From: Collinsella sp.
GTDB lineage: Bacteria > Actinomycetota > Coriobacteriia > Coriobacteriales > Coriobacteriaceae
DNA length: 64,000 bases
Assembly (NCBI GenBank): GCA_031294825.1
Contig: JAUMPM010000040.1
Location: forward strand, 1 to 64,000
Direction of reading: 5' to 3'
Part shown: piece by piece, positions 56,124-64,000 of the stretch
Layout: each line of letters starts with the position of its first letter
How positions within the stretch are numbered: the first letter of the stretch is position 1
Translations under genes and position numbers: made by a program
Notes under the pieces: model-generated
The model's database searches: none
Told to the model about the DNA's origin: nothing
What the model saw: only the letters and a program-made list of their open reading frames with translations

Positions 56124-57059
56124 CTAGGCTTTTTTGGGTTTGTTGACGATGATGATGCCGCCGCAGACCAACAGCAGGGCAACGATGACGGTAGCGGGGC
56201 TCGTGCCAGCGCCCTCACCGAGCAGCAGTGCGCTCAGCAGCACGCCAAAGACGGGGTTCATAAACCCAAAGACCGAGACGCGGCTGACGGGGTTGACGGC
56301 AAGCAAGCGAGACCACAGCGAGTAGGCGACCGCGGAGATAAGCGCCATGTAGATGATGAGCGCGATGGCGGGGGCGAGCGAGGTGGGGGAGAGTTTGCCG
56401 CCCATCAAATAGCCGATGCTAGCGAGGACAATGCCGCCGAACAAAAACTGCCAACCGGCAAGCAGGACGCCGTCGTGCTCGCGCGAGAAGATGCCGATCA
56501 GGCAGGTTGAAAGGGCGCCCGCAACGGTGGATGCCAGGATAAAACCCTCGCCATTGAGCGAAAAGCCAAAGGTGCCGCCCGAGCCTGAGAGGTTGACGAG
56601 CGCGACGCCGGCAAAGCCCAAAACGCAGCCAAGCACCTTGGCAGTATCGAGCTTTTCGGTGTGAAACGCCAGGGCGGCAAAGAGGATTGCCAAGAAGTTG
56701 GCACTGGCCTCGATGATGGAGCTCGACATGGCGCTGGCATGCGACAGGCCAAGGTAGAAAAAGAAGTACTGACCGATAGTCTGGAAGAGCGACAGCGTGA
56801 TGATGGGTTTAATATCACGCGCCTGTGGAACAAGCGGACGGCGCTGCGCCGCACTCATGCCGATAATGACCAACATGCCGGCGAGCGTGAAGCGCAGACC
56901 CGCAAAGAGCAACTGCGAGGCGCTGTCGTGCGCGGGAATGCCAAAGAGATCGTAGCCGATCTTGATGCAGGGGAAGGCCGACCCCCAGAGCGCACAGCAA
57001 ACAAGGCAACCCAGGATGAGTCCGGGCAGGGTGGCGAGATACGGCTTGCGGCTTTCCAT
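56124..57059 (-). CDS. EamA/DMT-family transporter
   Basis: A 311-aa permease with ten hydrophobic segments (LILGCLVCCALWGSAFPCIKIG start, GQYFFFYLGLSHASAMSSSIIEAS, AYSLWSRLLAVNPVSRVSVFGFMNPVFGVLLS). The family exports small metabolites; this one is of the YdcZ/YoaV-like amino-acid or pyridine type by pattern, substrate unknown. ATG 57059 has AGGAAGGA upstream, so the 14-residue longer frame is rejected. It is unrelated in position to the other EamA gene and has no adjacent regulator. It follows purL in the same direction but beyond a terminator. Confidence 0.85.
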   Translation of the reverse strand: MESRKPYLATLPGLILGCLVCCALWGSAFPCIKIGYDLFGIPAHDSASQLLFAGLRFTLAGMLVIIGMSAAQRRPLVPQARDIKPIITLSLFQTIGQYFFFYLGLSHASAMSSSIIEASANFLAILFAALAFHTEKLDTAKVLGCVLGFAGVALVNLSGSGGTFGFSLNGEGFILASTVAGALSTCLIGIFSREHDGVLLAGWQFLFGGIVLASIGYLMGGKLSPTSLAPAIALIIYMALISAVAYSLWSRLLAVNPVSRVSVFGFMNPVFGVLLSALLLGEGAGTSPATVIVALLLVCGGIIIVNKPKKA

Positions 57060-57084
57060 GATGTCCTTCCTATATGCGCGAAGC

Positions 57085-57120
57085 AAAAAAGAACCCGCCA
57101 CTGGGAGTGCCGGTGGCGGG
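57085..57120 (-). terminator. Terminator of purL
   Basis: CCCGCCAC (57094-57101) pairs with GTGGCGGG (57113-57120). On the minus strand TTCTTTTTT follows. Confidence 0.85.
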
Positions 57121-57159
57121 TGTTGTTACCCGATGGGGATTGTACCCGATGGGAAAGCT

Positions 57160-60100
57160 TTAAGCGAAGTAGGCTACGCCGCTCTCAAAGATCGGCATGA
57201 ACTTATCGCCGGGGACGTGCTCGGGCACGTTGCTGTACAGGTTGTCGCCGCGGCGCTCGGCATGGCCCATCTTGCCCAGGACACGGCCGTCGGGGCTCGT
57301 GATACCCTCGATGGCGAGTGCGGAGCCGTTGGGGTTGACGGAGAGGTCCATGCTGGGCTTTCCGTCCTCGCCCACGTATTGCGTGGCGATCTGGCCATTG
57401 GCGATGAGCTGGGCGAGTACCTCGTCGTTGGCGACAAAGCGGCCCTCGCCGTGGCTGATGGCGACGGTGTAGGGGTCGTCGAGGCTGCACTGCGACAGCC
57501 ACGGGGACAGGTTGGACGAGATGCGGGTGCGCACCAGGCGGCTCTGATGGCGACCGATGGTGTTGAACGTCAGCGTGGGCGCATCGGGCGTGGCGTCGAC
57601 GATGTCACCGTAGGGCACCAGGCCGAGCTTGACCAGAGCCTGGAAGCCGTTGCAGATGCCCAGCATCAGGCCGTCGCGGGCCTTGAGCAGGTCGCGGACT
57701 GCCTCGGTGACCTCGGGAGCGCGGAAGAACGCCGTGATGAACTTGGCGGAGCCGTCGGGCTCGTCGCCGCCCGAGAAGCCGCCGGGGATCATGACGATCT
57801 GGCTTGCACGGATGCGGCGGGCAAGCTCGTGGGTGCTCTCGGCGACGGCCTCGGGCGTGAGGTTGTTGATCACGAAGGTGTCGGCCTCGGCACCGGCGGC
57901 ACGGAAGGCGCGGGCGCTGTCGTACTCGCAGTTGTTGCCGGGGAACACGGGGATGATCACGCGCGGGCGGGCGATCTTGGCGCCGCCGTACACGTGGATG
58001 TCCTTGGCGCGGAAGTCGATTGTCTCGACCTCGGGGGTCTCGCCGGCGCTGCGGTAGGCGAAGACGCCCTCGATGCCGCTCTCCCAGGCCTCCTGGAGTT
58101 CGGCGAGATCGATGACCTCGGAGCCGGTGTCGATGACATAGCCCTCGACGGTGGTACCCAGGGGCTCGACGACAACGCCGTCGGCGACCTCGGGCAGCTC
58201 GGCGTCCTCGGCGAGCTCGACGATAAAGCTACCGTAGAGCGGGGTGAAGAGGCTCTCCACGTCCACGTCCTCGGCAAGCTCGATGCCGATCTGGTTGCCG
58301 ACGCACATCTTAAAGAGGCTCTCGGCGCCGCAGCCGTAGCCGGGCGTGGAGACGGCCAGGGCGTTGCCGGTGGCAGTAAGCGCCTCGACGGCGTCAAACG
58401 CGGCGAGCAGCTGCTGGGCGTCGGGGCGGTAGTCCTCGCCATAGGTGGCGGGGGCGATGCGGACGACGCGGTGCGTGAGGCCCTTGAACTCGGGGGAGAC
58501 GGCGCGTGCGGCGCGGCCCACGGCAACGGCGAAGCTGATCAGGGTCGGCGGAACGTTGAGCTCGCCGGCCTCGTCCTCAAACGAGCCGCTCATGGAGTCC
58601 TTGCCGCCGATGGCGCCGGCGCCCAGGTCGACCTGGGCCATAAGGGCGCCCAGGACGGCAGCCATGGGCTTGCCCCAGCGCTCGGCCTCGGTGCGCAGAC
58701 GCTCGAAGTACTCCTGGAAGGAGAGATAGGCGCGTTTGTGCTCAAAGCCGGCAGCCACGAGCTTGGCGATGGACTCGACCACGGACAGGTAGGCGCCTGC
58801 AAACTGGTCAGCTTCCATCAGGTAGGGGTTGAAGCCCCATGCCATGGCGCTTGCCGTGGTGGTCTCGCCGTCCACGGGGAACTTGGCGACCATGGCCGAG
58901 CTTGGGGTGAGCTGTGTCTTGCCGCCAAAGGGCATGAGCACGGTCGCGGCGCCGATGGTGGAGTCGAAGCGCTCGGAAAGGCCCTTGTTAGAGGCGACGT
59001 TGAGGTCGGTGACAAGCGAGGTCATGCGCTCGGCAAGCGTGGTGCCGGCCCAGCTGGGCTGCCACACGCTGCGGGCGCACACGTGGGCGACCTGGTGCTT
59101 GGGCGCACCGTTGGAGTTGAGGAACTCGCGGGACAGGTCGACGATGGCGACGCCGTTCCAGGCCATGCGCATGCGCGGCTCGGCGGTAACCTCGGCGATA
59201 ACGGTCGCCTCGAGGTTCTCCTCGGCGGCGTAGCCCATGAACTCCTCGACGTCACCGTCGGCGACGGCGCAAGCCATGCGCTCCTGGGACTCGGAGATAG
59301 CGAGCTCGGTGCCGTCCAGGCCATCGTACTTTTTGGTCACGGTGTCCAGGTCGACATACAGACCGTCGGCAAGCTCGCCTACGGCGACCGAGACGCCGCC
59401 GGCGCCAAAGTCGTTGCAGCGCTTGATCAGGCGACAGGCGTCACCGCGGCGGAACAGACGCTGCAGTTTGCGCTCGACCGGGGCGTTGCCCTTCTGGACC
59501 TCGGCGCCCGAGGTCTCGATGGACTCGGTGTTCTGGGTCTTGGAGGAGCCGGTGGCGCCACCGATGCCATCGCGGCCGGTGCGGCCGCCCAGCAGGATGA
59601 TCTTGTCAGTGGGGGCGGGGCACTCGCGACGCACGTGGCTTGCCGGGGTAGCGCCCACGACGGCGCCGACCTCCATGCGCTTGGCCACGTAGCCGGGGTG
59701 ATAGAGCTCGTTGACCTGACCGGTGGCAAGGCCGATCTGGTTACCGTAGCTGGAGTAGCCGGCAGCTGCGGTGGTCACGAGCTTGCGCTGCGGCAGCTTG
59801 CCCTCGAGCGTCTCGGAAACCGGAACGGTGGGGTCGCCGGCGCCGGTGACGCGCATGGCCTGGTACACATAGCTGCGGCCCGAGAGCGGGTCGCGGATGG
59901 CGCCGCCCACGCAGGTGGCGGCACCGCCGAAGGGCTCGATCTCGGTCGGGTGGTTGTGGGTCTCGTTCTTAAAGAGGAACAGCCAGTCCTGGTCCTCGCC
60001 GTCGACATCGACCTTCACCTTGACGGTGCAGGCGTTGATCTCCTCGGACTCGTCGACATCGGTCATGACGCCGGTCTTCTTAAGGTACTTGGCGCCGATG

Positions 60101-60909
60101 GTGCCCATGTCCATGAGGCAGACGGGCTTGGCGTCGCGACCGAGCTCGTGGCGCATCTCCATATAGCGGTCGAAGGCCTGCTGCACCACGGCATCGTCGA
60201 TCTTCACGTCGTCCAGGACGGTGCCGAAGGTGGTGTGGCGGCAGTGGTCGGACCAGTAGGTGTCGATCACGCGGATCTCGGTGATGGTGGGGTCGCGATC
60301 TTCATCGCGGAAGTACTGCTGGCAAAAGGCGATGTCCGCCTCATCCATGGCAAGGCCGCGCTCGGCGATAAAGGCGGCAAGGCCGGCCTCATCGAGCTCG
60401 CGGAAGCCGTCGAGCACCTCGACGGGCTGGGGCTCGGGTACGTCGACCTTGAGGGTCGCGGGAAGCTCGAGGCTCGCGAGGCGCGCCTCGACGGGGTTCA
60501 CCACGTAGTGCTGGATGGCCTCGACGTCCGCCTGCGCAAGGTCACCTTCAAGCGCGTAGACCTTGGCGGAGCGCACGTCGGGACGCTCGCCCTGGGAGAT
60601 GAGCTGCACGCACTCGCTTGCGGAGTCGGCGCGCTGGTCGAACTGGCCGGGCAGGAACTCCACGGCGAACACGGGCGCGTCGCCGCAGTCGGGCAGCTCT
60701 GCGTAGGTTACATCCACCTGGGGCTCGGAGAACACGGTGGGAACGCAGGAGTCGAAAAGCTCCTGGCTAATGCCCTCAACGTCGTAGCGGTTGATAACGC
60801 GAACGCCCGTAAGGCCGCTCACGCCGAGAATCTCGGTGAGCTCTGCCTTGAGCTGCTGCGCCTCCACGTCAAACCCTGGCTTTTTCTCCACGTAGATGCG
60901 AGAGACCAT
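57160..60909 (-). CDS. purL: Phosphoribosylformylglycinamidine synthase, single-chain PurL with glutaminase domain
   Basis: A 1249-aa enzyme of purine synthesis that converts FGAR to FGAM with glutamine and ATP. The synthase part has TYWSDHCRHTTFG, LFKNETHNHPTEIEPFGGAAT, GRTGRDGIGGATGSS and GAIGGKDSMSGSFED. The C-terminal class I glutaminase has PGGFSGGDE, the nucleophile cysteine in LGICNGFQALV and the HGEGRF region. This large fused form is found in Gram-negatives and Clostridia, where others have PurS/PurL/PurQ. ATG 60909 with AGGAAGG 8 bases upstream is preferred to 61023. Divergent from the dlt genes; no other pur gene is adjacent. Confidence 0.95.
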   Translation of the reverse strand: MVSRIYVEKKPGFDVEAQQLKAELTEILGVSGLTGVRVINRYDVEGISQELFDSCVPTVFSEPQVDVTYAELPDCGDAPVFAVEFLPGQFDQRADSASECVQLISQGERPDVRSAKVYALEGDLAQADVEAIQHYVVNPVEARLASLELPATLKVDVPEPQPVEVLDGFRELDEAGLAAFIAERGLAMDEADIAFCQQYFRDEDRDPTITEIRVIDTYWSDHCRHTTFGTVLDDVKIDDAVVQQAFDRYMEMRHELGRDAKPVCLMDMGTIGAKYLKKTGVMTDVDESEEINACTVKVKVDVDGEDQDWLFLFKNETHNHPTEIEPFGGAATCVGGAIRDPLSGRSYVYQAMRVTGAGDPTVPVSETLEGKLPQRKLVTTAAAGYSSYGNQIGLATGQVNELYHPGYVAKRMEVGAVVGATPASHVRRECPAPTDKIILLGGRTGRDGIGGATGSSKTQNTESIETSGAEVQKGNAPVERKLQRLFRRGDACRLIKRCNDFGAGGVSVAVGELADGLYVDLDTVTKKYDGLDGTELAISESQERMACAVADGDVEEFMGYAAEENLEATVIAEVTAEPRMRMAWNGVAIVDLSREFLNSNGAPKHQVAHVCARSVWQPSWAGTTLAERMTSLVTDLNVASNKGLSERFDSTIGAATVLMPFGGKTQLTPSSAMVAKFPVDGETTTASAMAWGFNPYLMEADQFAGAYLSVVESIAKLVAAGFEHKRAYLSFQEYFERLRTEAERWGKPMAAVLGALMAQVDLGAGAIGGKDSMSGSFEDEAGELNVPPTLISFAVAVGRAARAVSPEFKGLTHRVVRIAPATYGEDYRPDAQQLLAAFDAVEALTATGNALAVSTPGYGCGAESLFKMCVGNQIGIELAEDVDVESLFTPLYGSFIVELAEDAELPEVADGVVVEPLGTTVEGYVIDTGSEVIDLAELQEAWESGIEGVFAYRSAGETPEVETIDFRAKDIHVYGGAKIARPRVIIPVFPGNNCEYDSARAFRAAGAEADTFVINNLTPEAVAESTHELARRIRASQIVMIPGGFSGGDEPDGSAKFITAFFRAPEVTEAVRDLLKARDGLMLGICNGFQALVKLGLVPYGDIVDATPDAPTLTFNTIGRHQSRLVRTRISSNLSPWLSQCSLDDPYTVAISHGEGRFVANDEVLAQLIANGQIATQYVGEDGKPSMDLSVNPNGSALAIEGITSPDGRVLGKMGHAERRGDNLYSNVPEHVPGDKFMPIFESGVAYFA

Positions 60910-61131
60910 TGCTGCTGCCTTCCTGTTGGTAGTGGCTACTCGTGCCGGTGCACGGCGGCGGTCGCGGGCATGCGCTCCGCGCCTTGAACCGCGCGTAATA
61001 TAAACCTCATCATCATACGACATGGGCCGCGCCGCATGGGTGCTGGCGCGTCATTATCTCCGGCTTGACAGATTTCCGCTGGAGACGGCTCGTCCGCTTT
61101 GTGGAGCCTTGAGGCTGTTCGCAAACGCTGC

Positions 61132-61158
61132 TTGACGTACCCCCCCCTCATGCAAGAT
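61132..61158 (+). promoter_or_regulatory. Candidate dltA promoter with C8 spacer tract
   Basis: TTGACG (61132-61137) and a weak CAAGAT (61153-61158) are 15 bases apart, and the spacer contains eight consecutive C residues (61140-61147). The rest of the purL-dltA gap (60910-61307) has GC-rich short hairpins (for example CCCGC / GCGGG near 61225-61240) and no gene. Confidence 0.35.
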
Positions 61159-61307
61159 GCCGAATGTGGGCGGTGAGTGATGCCCCCTGTTGCCCGCTTT
61201 CAGTTTTGTCACGTAGCTACCTCGATTCATCCCCGCGTGTCGGCGGGTGTTACAACGGTCCTGCTTTGCGGTGGATCCTCACTGCGAGCTGTGGAGGAGG
61301 TTTACCG

Positions 61308-62846
61308 ATGCGGTATCTCGATTACATCTGTGCCCATATGCAGCGCAAGCCAAATCGCGTAGCGATTCGCACGTCATCGGGCGAGTCGATGACCTATGCC
61401 GAGCTTTGGCGGGCTTCCGAGGGCATTGCCGGGCACCTGTCCACACTGGGACTTGCCGCGGCGGCGCCCATCGTGGTGCGCGGCCACAAGTCCCCGTATA
61501 TGGTCGCCTCGTTTTTGGCGTGCATGAAAAGCGGGCACCCATATGTTCCCGTCGACATTCATTCGGTGCCTGTGGCACGCGTGGCATCTATCGCCGAACA
61601 AGTGGGCGGCGAGCTGCTCCTCTCGGTCGAGGGCGATGCAGCGGAGGTGCAGCCTTCGTTCGCGCAGGTGATCGATGTCGAGGGAGTTTGCGCAGCTGCG
61701 GTATCCGGCTGCGCTTCGAGGCGCGAATCCTGGATCTGCGACGAGGACTTGGCCTACGTGCTGTTCACCTCTGGCTCCACGGGTGCACCCAAGGGCGTGG
61801 AGGTCACGGCCGCGTGCTTCGACAACTTCTGCGATTGGGATCTGGCGCTCGGTGGCGTGGACAAGGATGGCTGCGTTTTCTTGGATCAGGCCCCGTTCTC
61901 GTTCGACCTCTCGGTCTTCGAGCTCGCGGGCGCCCTGGCTGCAGGAGGAAGCCTGTTCAGTCTTACACATGAAACATCCGAGGGTGCGACCGACCTGCTG
62001 CGTGCTCTTGCCAAAAGCGGCGTGAACATTTGGGTGTCCACACCCTCGTTTGCCGACATGTGCCTGGCGAACCCCGAGTTTTCCTCCGAGCTCTTGCCGG
62101 GCCTCGCCACCTTTATCTTTTGCGGCGAGACGCTTGCCAACAAGACGGCGCGCCGTCTGCGCGAGCGCTTTGCGAACGCGATGATCATCAACTCCTATGG
62201 CCCCACCGAGTCCACGGTGGCGGTGACGGAGGTGGTGGTAAGCGATGAGATGGCTGCCTCCGCCGAGGCTCTGCCGGTCGGAAGCCCGCGCCCGGGCACA
62301 CGTCTGCGCATCGTCGACGATGAGGGACACGATGTCCCTGCGGGTGCGTGGGGCGAGGTTGTTATCGAGGGCGATACGGTGGCTGCGGGCTATTGGGGCC
62401 GGCGGGATCTAACCGAGCGCGCTTTTGGCGTGGTCGAGGTGGATGGCATGCCTGTGAGGAGCTATCGCACGGGTGACGAGGGACGCTTGGACGGCCGAGG
62501 CATGCTGCACTATCGTGGTCGCCTGGATCTACAGGTCAAGCTCAATGGGTTCCGCATCGAGCTGGGCGAGATCGAAGCGGCGCTTCAGCGTTTGCCCGAG
62601 GTGGCGTCGTGTGCCGTTGTCGCGGCCAAGCGCGAGGGGCGCATCTCACACTTGGTGGCCTATGTGGTGAGCGCGCAGGAGCGCACTTTGTCGGATTTCC
62701 GTGCCGGCCTTGCCCTTAAAGAGCAAATCAAGCAGACGCTTCCACATTACATGGTTCCTCGTCGCGTGGTCTTTGTGCCCGCGCTTCCCGTCACGGGGAA
62801 CGGCAAGCTCGATCGGCGTGCGCTTGCGTTTTTGCAGAACGGCTAG
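61308..62846 (+). CDS. dltA: D-alanine--D-alanyl carrier protein ligase DltA
   Basis: A 512-aa acyl-adenylate enzyme that activates D-alanine and loads it on DltC for decoration of teichoic acids. Core motifs are VLFTSGSTGAPKGVEVT (A3), FSFDLSVFELAGALAAGG, FCGETLANKTARRL, SYGPTESTVAVT (A5), YRTGDEGRLDGRG (A7), YRGRLDLQVKLNGFRIELGEIE (A8) and GNGKLDRRAL (A10 lysine). GGAGGAGG lies 7 bases before ATG 61308. dltB follows 4 bases after the stop, so the dlt operon continues past the window. It reduces envelope negative charge and protects from cationic peptides. Confidence 0.95.
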   Translation: MRYLDYICAHMQRKPNRVAIRTSSGESMTYAELWRASEGIAGHLSTLGLAAAAPIVVRGHKSPYMVASFLACMKSGHPYVPVDIHSVPVARVASIAEQVGGELLLSVEGDAAEVQPSFAQVIDVEGVCAAAVSGCASRRESWICDEDLAYVLFTSGSTGAPKGVEVTAACFDNFCDWDLALGGVDKDGCVFLDQAPFSFDLSVFELAGALAAGGSLFSLTHETSEGATDLLRALAKSGVNIWVSTPSFADMCLANPEFSSELLPGLATFIFCGETLANKTARRLRERFANAMIINSYGPTESTVAVTEVVVSDEMAASAEALPVGSPRPGTRLRIVDDEGHDVPAGAWGEVVIEGDTVAAGYWGRRDLTERAFGVVEVDGMPVRSYRTGDEGRLDGRGMLHYRGRLDLQVKLNGFRIELGEIEAALQRLPEVASCAVVAAKREGRISHLVAYVVSAQERTLSDFRAGLALKEQIKQTLPHYMVPRRVVFVPALPVTGNGKLDRRALAFLQNG

Positions 62847-62850
62847 TGCC

Positions 62851-64000
62851 ATGGTGTTTTTTACCTCCGCTTCCTTTTTCGTCGTGTTGGCGGCGCTTGT
62901 GGTGCCTGCGGCGGCACTGGGTCTGACGGAGCGCCCGCTTCGCGGATACGGTTTTGCCGCTTCGTGCATCATGCTTTCCTTTCTCTTTGCGTCGGACCGT
63001 GCTGCGGCATACTCGTTCTTGCTGTTCGTCGTCCTGTCCTGTGCGGCGGTCTTTTGGACGCTTGCCAGCTGGAGGCGCGGCACGCGCAGCATGGCTGTCT
63101 ACGGAGCTTCGCTGGCGCTCACGTGCGCCCCGCTCGTTATCTACAAGTTAAGTTCGGCGGCGGGTGCGGGTCTCTTGGGGTTCATGGGCATCTCGTACTG
63201 CACATTTCGCGCGGTGCAGGTGATCATCGAGATTCGCGATGGGCTGATCGATGAGCTATCTCTTGTCGATTGCCTCTATTATTTAACGTTTTTCGCGCAG
63301 ATTACCTCGGGGCCTATCGATCGCTCACGTCGTTTTGTCGAAGATGCGCGTCGCACGTATCGGCGCGACGAATATGCCGACCTGCTTACGCGTGGCATAT
63401 TGCTCTTGCTGGTGGGCGCGGTCTTTCAGCTGGTGATCGCCACCGTCGTGTGCGACTGGTACGACCCTGTCGCGGCTGCGGGCATCGGTGGGGCCCCTAA
63501 GCTGGAGAACCTTGGTCTTGCCGGCGTGGCGTACCAGATTGCCTATGCTTACGGCTACGGGATCTACCTGTTTTTCGACTTTGCCGGCTATTCGCTCATG
63601 GCCATGGGCGCGAGCTACTGCTTTGGCATCCGCTGCCCGCGCAACTTCCGCGCGCCGTTTGCGGCTGTGGACATCAAGGATTTTTGGAATCGCTGGCACA
63701 TCACGCTTTCCACCTGGCTGCGCGATTTCGTGTTCATGCGCTTTACGCGCGCGGTCACGCGGCGACATGTGTTTTCGACCAGGCTACAAACAGCTTGCGC
63801 CGCCTATATGGCGAACATGCTGCTCATGGGGGCTTGGCATGGCCTTACGCCGAGTTACCTGGCATACGGTGCCTATCACGGGATCCTCCTTGCAGCTGCG
63901 GAGGCCTATCAAAAGAAGTCCCGTTTCTATAAGCGCAATAAGAAAAAGACCTGGTACAGAGTGCTTTCGTGGGCAGTGACCATGCAGCTCGTCTTCTTGG
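62851..64000 (+). CDS. dltB: D-alanyl transfer membrane protein DltB (MBOAT), cut by window end
   Basis: The first 383 residues of an MBOAT-family membrane acyltransferase that moves D-alanine across the membrane. Visible features are an N-terminal hydrophobic region, FFAQITSGPIDRSRRF, YGYGIYLFFDFAGYSLMAMG, FRAPFAAVDIKDFWNRWHITLSTWLRDF and the MBOAT histidine in GAWHGLTPSY. The frame stays open to base 64000. ATG 62851 lies 4 bases after the dltA stop, consistent with coupled translation. DltC and DltD should follow outside the window. Confidence 0.93.
   Translation, partial: MVFFTSASFFVVLAALVVPAAALGLTERPLRGYGFAASCIMLSFLFASDRAAAYSFLLFVVLSCAAVFWTLASWRRGTRSMAVYGASLALTCAPLVIYKLSSAAGAGLLGFMGISYCTFRAVQVIIEIRDGLIDELSLVDCLYYLTFFAQITSGPIDRSRRFVEDARRTYRRDEYADLLTRGILLLLVGAVFQLVIATVVCDWYDPVAAAGIGGAPKLENLGLAGVAYQIAYAYGYGIYLFFDFAGYSLMAMGASYCFGIRCPRNFRAPFAAVDIKDFWNRWHITLSTWLRDFVFMRFTRAVTRRHVFSTRLQTACAAYMANMLLMGAWHGLTPSYLAYGAYHGILLAAAEAYQKKSRFYKRNKKKTWYRVLSWAVTMQLVFL

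Noticed and set aside
56962..60987. 1341-codon plus-strand frame opposite purL
   Set aside because: Long antisense frames are expected opposite GC-rich genes; the translation is a Gly/Leu/Val/Asp-rich mirror of PurL and overlaps the EamA gene.
1..64000. tRNA, rRNA or complete transposase genes
   Set aside because: None seen on reading both strands for cloverleaf-like segments, CCA-ended stems or transposase motifs; a tRNAscan or Infernal run would be needed to exclude short RNAs.

Overview
The window is 64 kb of a GC-rich (roughly 60 %) bacterial chromosome with short intergenic gaps, strong Shine-Dalgarno sequences and frequent GTG starts. Gene content points to an anaerobic gut actinobacterium of the Coriobacteriia, most likely Collinsella or a close relative. 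The signs are a reverse rubrerythrin, an Etf-linked lactate dehydrogenase (LctBCD type), a single-chain PurL with fused glutaminase domain, a bacterial Elp3, PdxST with a MocR-type PdxR, a dlt operon and an LAQTG cell-wall anchor. The genus is an inference from content; no rRNA or marker search could be run. I saw no rRNA, tRNA, CRISPR array or intact transposase.

Layout. 0.1-8 kb: Tat-exported lipoprotein esterase, Kup potassium transporter, EamA exporter with divergent LysR regulator, and an XRE-AlaA fusion aminotransferase under a repeat-rich operator. 8-14.6 kb: an accessory catabolic island (degenerate amidohydrolase, two neutral-ceramidase-like proteins, PTS EIIBC) facing a LysR regulator and a short peptide deformylase. 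14.8-20.8 kb: MFS exporter, an RGG-repeat protein, a REP-like hairpin, PdxT/PdxS and divergent PdxR. 20.8-22.3 kb: a 375-aa nuclease-like ORF between two copies of a 124-bp inverted-repeat element. 22.4-26 kb: reverse rubrerythrin, then an alcohol/aldehyde dehydrogenase operon. 25.9-29.4 kb: a candidate type I toxin peptide with sequestered RBS and antisense promoter, a HIRAN / small protein / metallophosphoesterase run, and a DUF2130 protein.

29.4-38.8 kb: RNA-centred genes: a Ski2-like helicase, TrmB, a Trm9-like methyltransferase, an XRE/DUF4097 pair, Elp3 and a spermidine-synthase-like protein. 38.8-44.5 kb: a three-gene TerB-domain / ATPase / helicase operon matching the Shango anti-phage system. 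44.5-48.6 kb: DUF554 and a five-gene cluster of exported or membrane-anchored proteins of unknown function, one with a sortase-like tail. 48.9-52.5 kb: the lactate dehydrogenase/EtfBA operon. 52.5-57 kb: HD hydrolase, an isolated KdgT permease, a frameshifted GGDEF gene and a second EamA exporter. 57-64 kb: purL and the divergent dltA-dltB; dltB runs off the window end.

The strongest candidates for something undescribed are the amidohydrolase/ceramidase/PTS island, the repeat-flanked nuclease-like ORF, the XRE-AlaA fusion with its internal start, the peptide/antisense pair near 26 kb, the Elp3/Trm9-like neighbourhood and the five-gene surface cluster. Many starts were moved from the longest reading frame to an internal ATG or GTG with a well-placed ribosome binding site; each such choice is explained in its entry.
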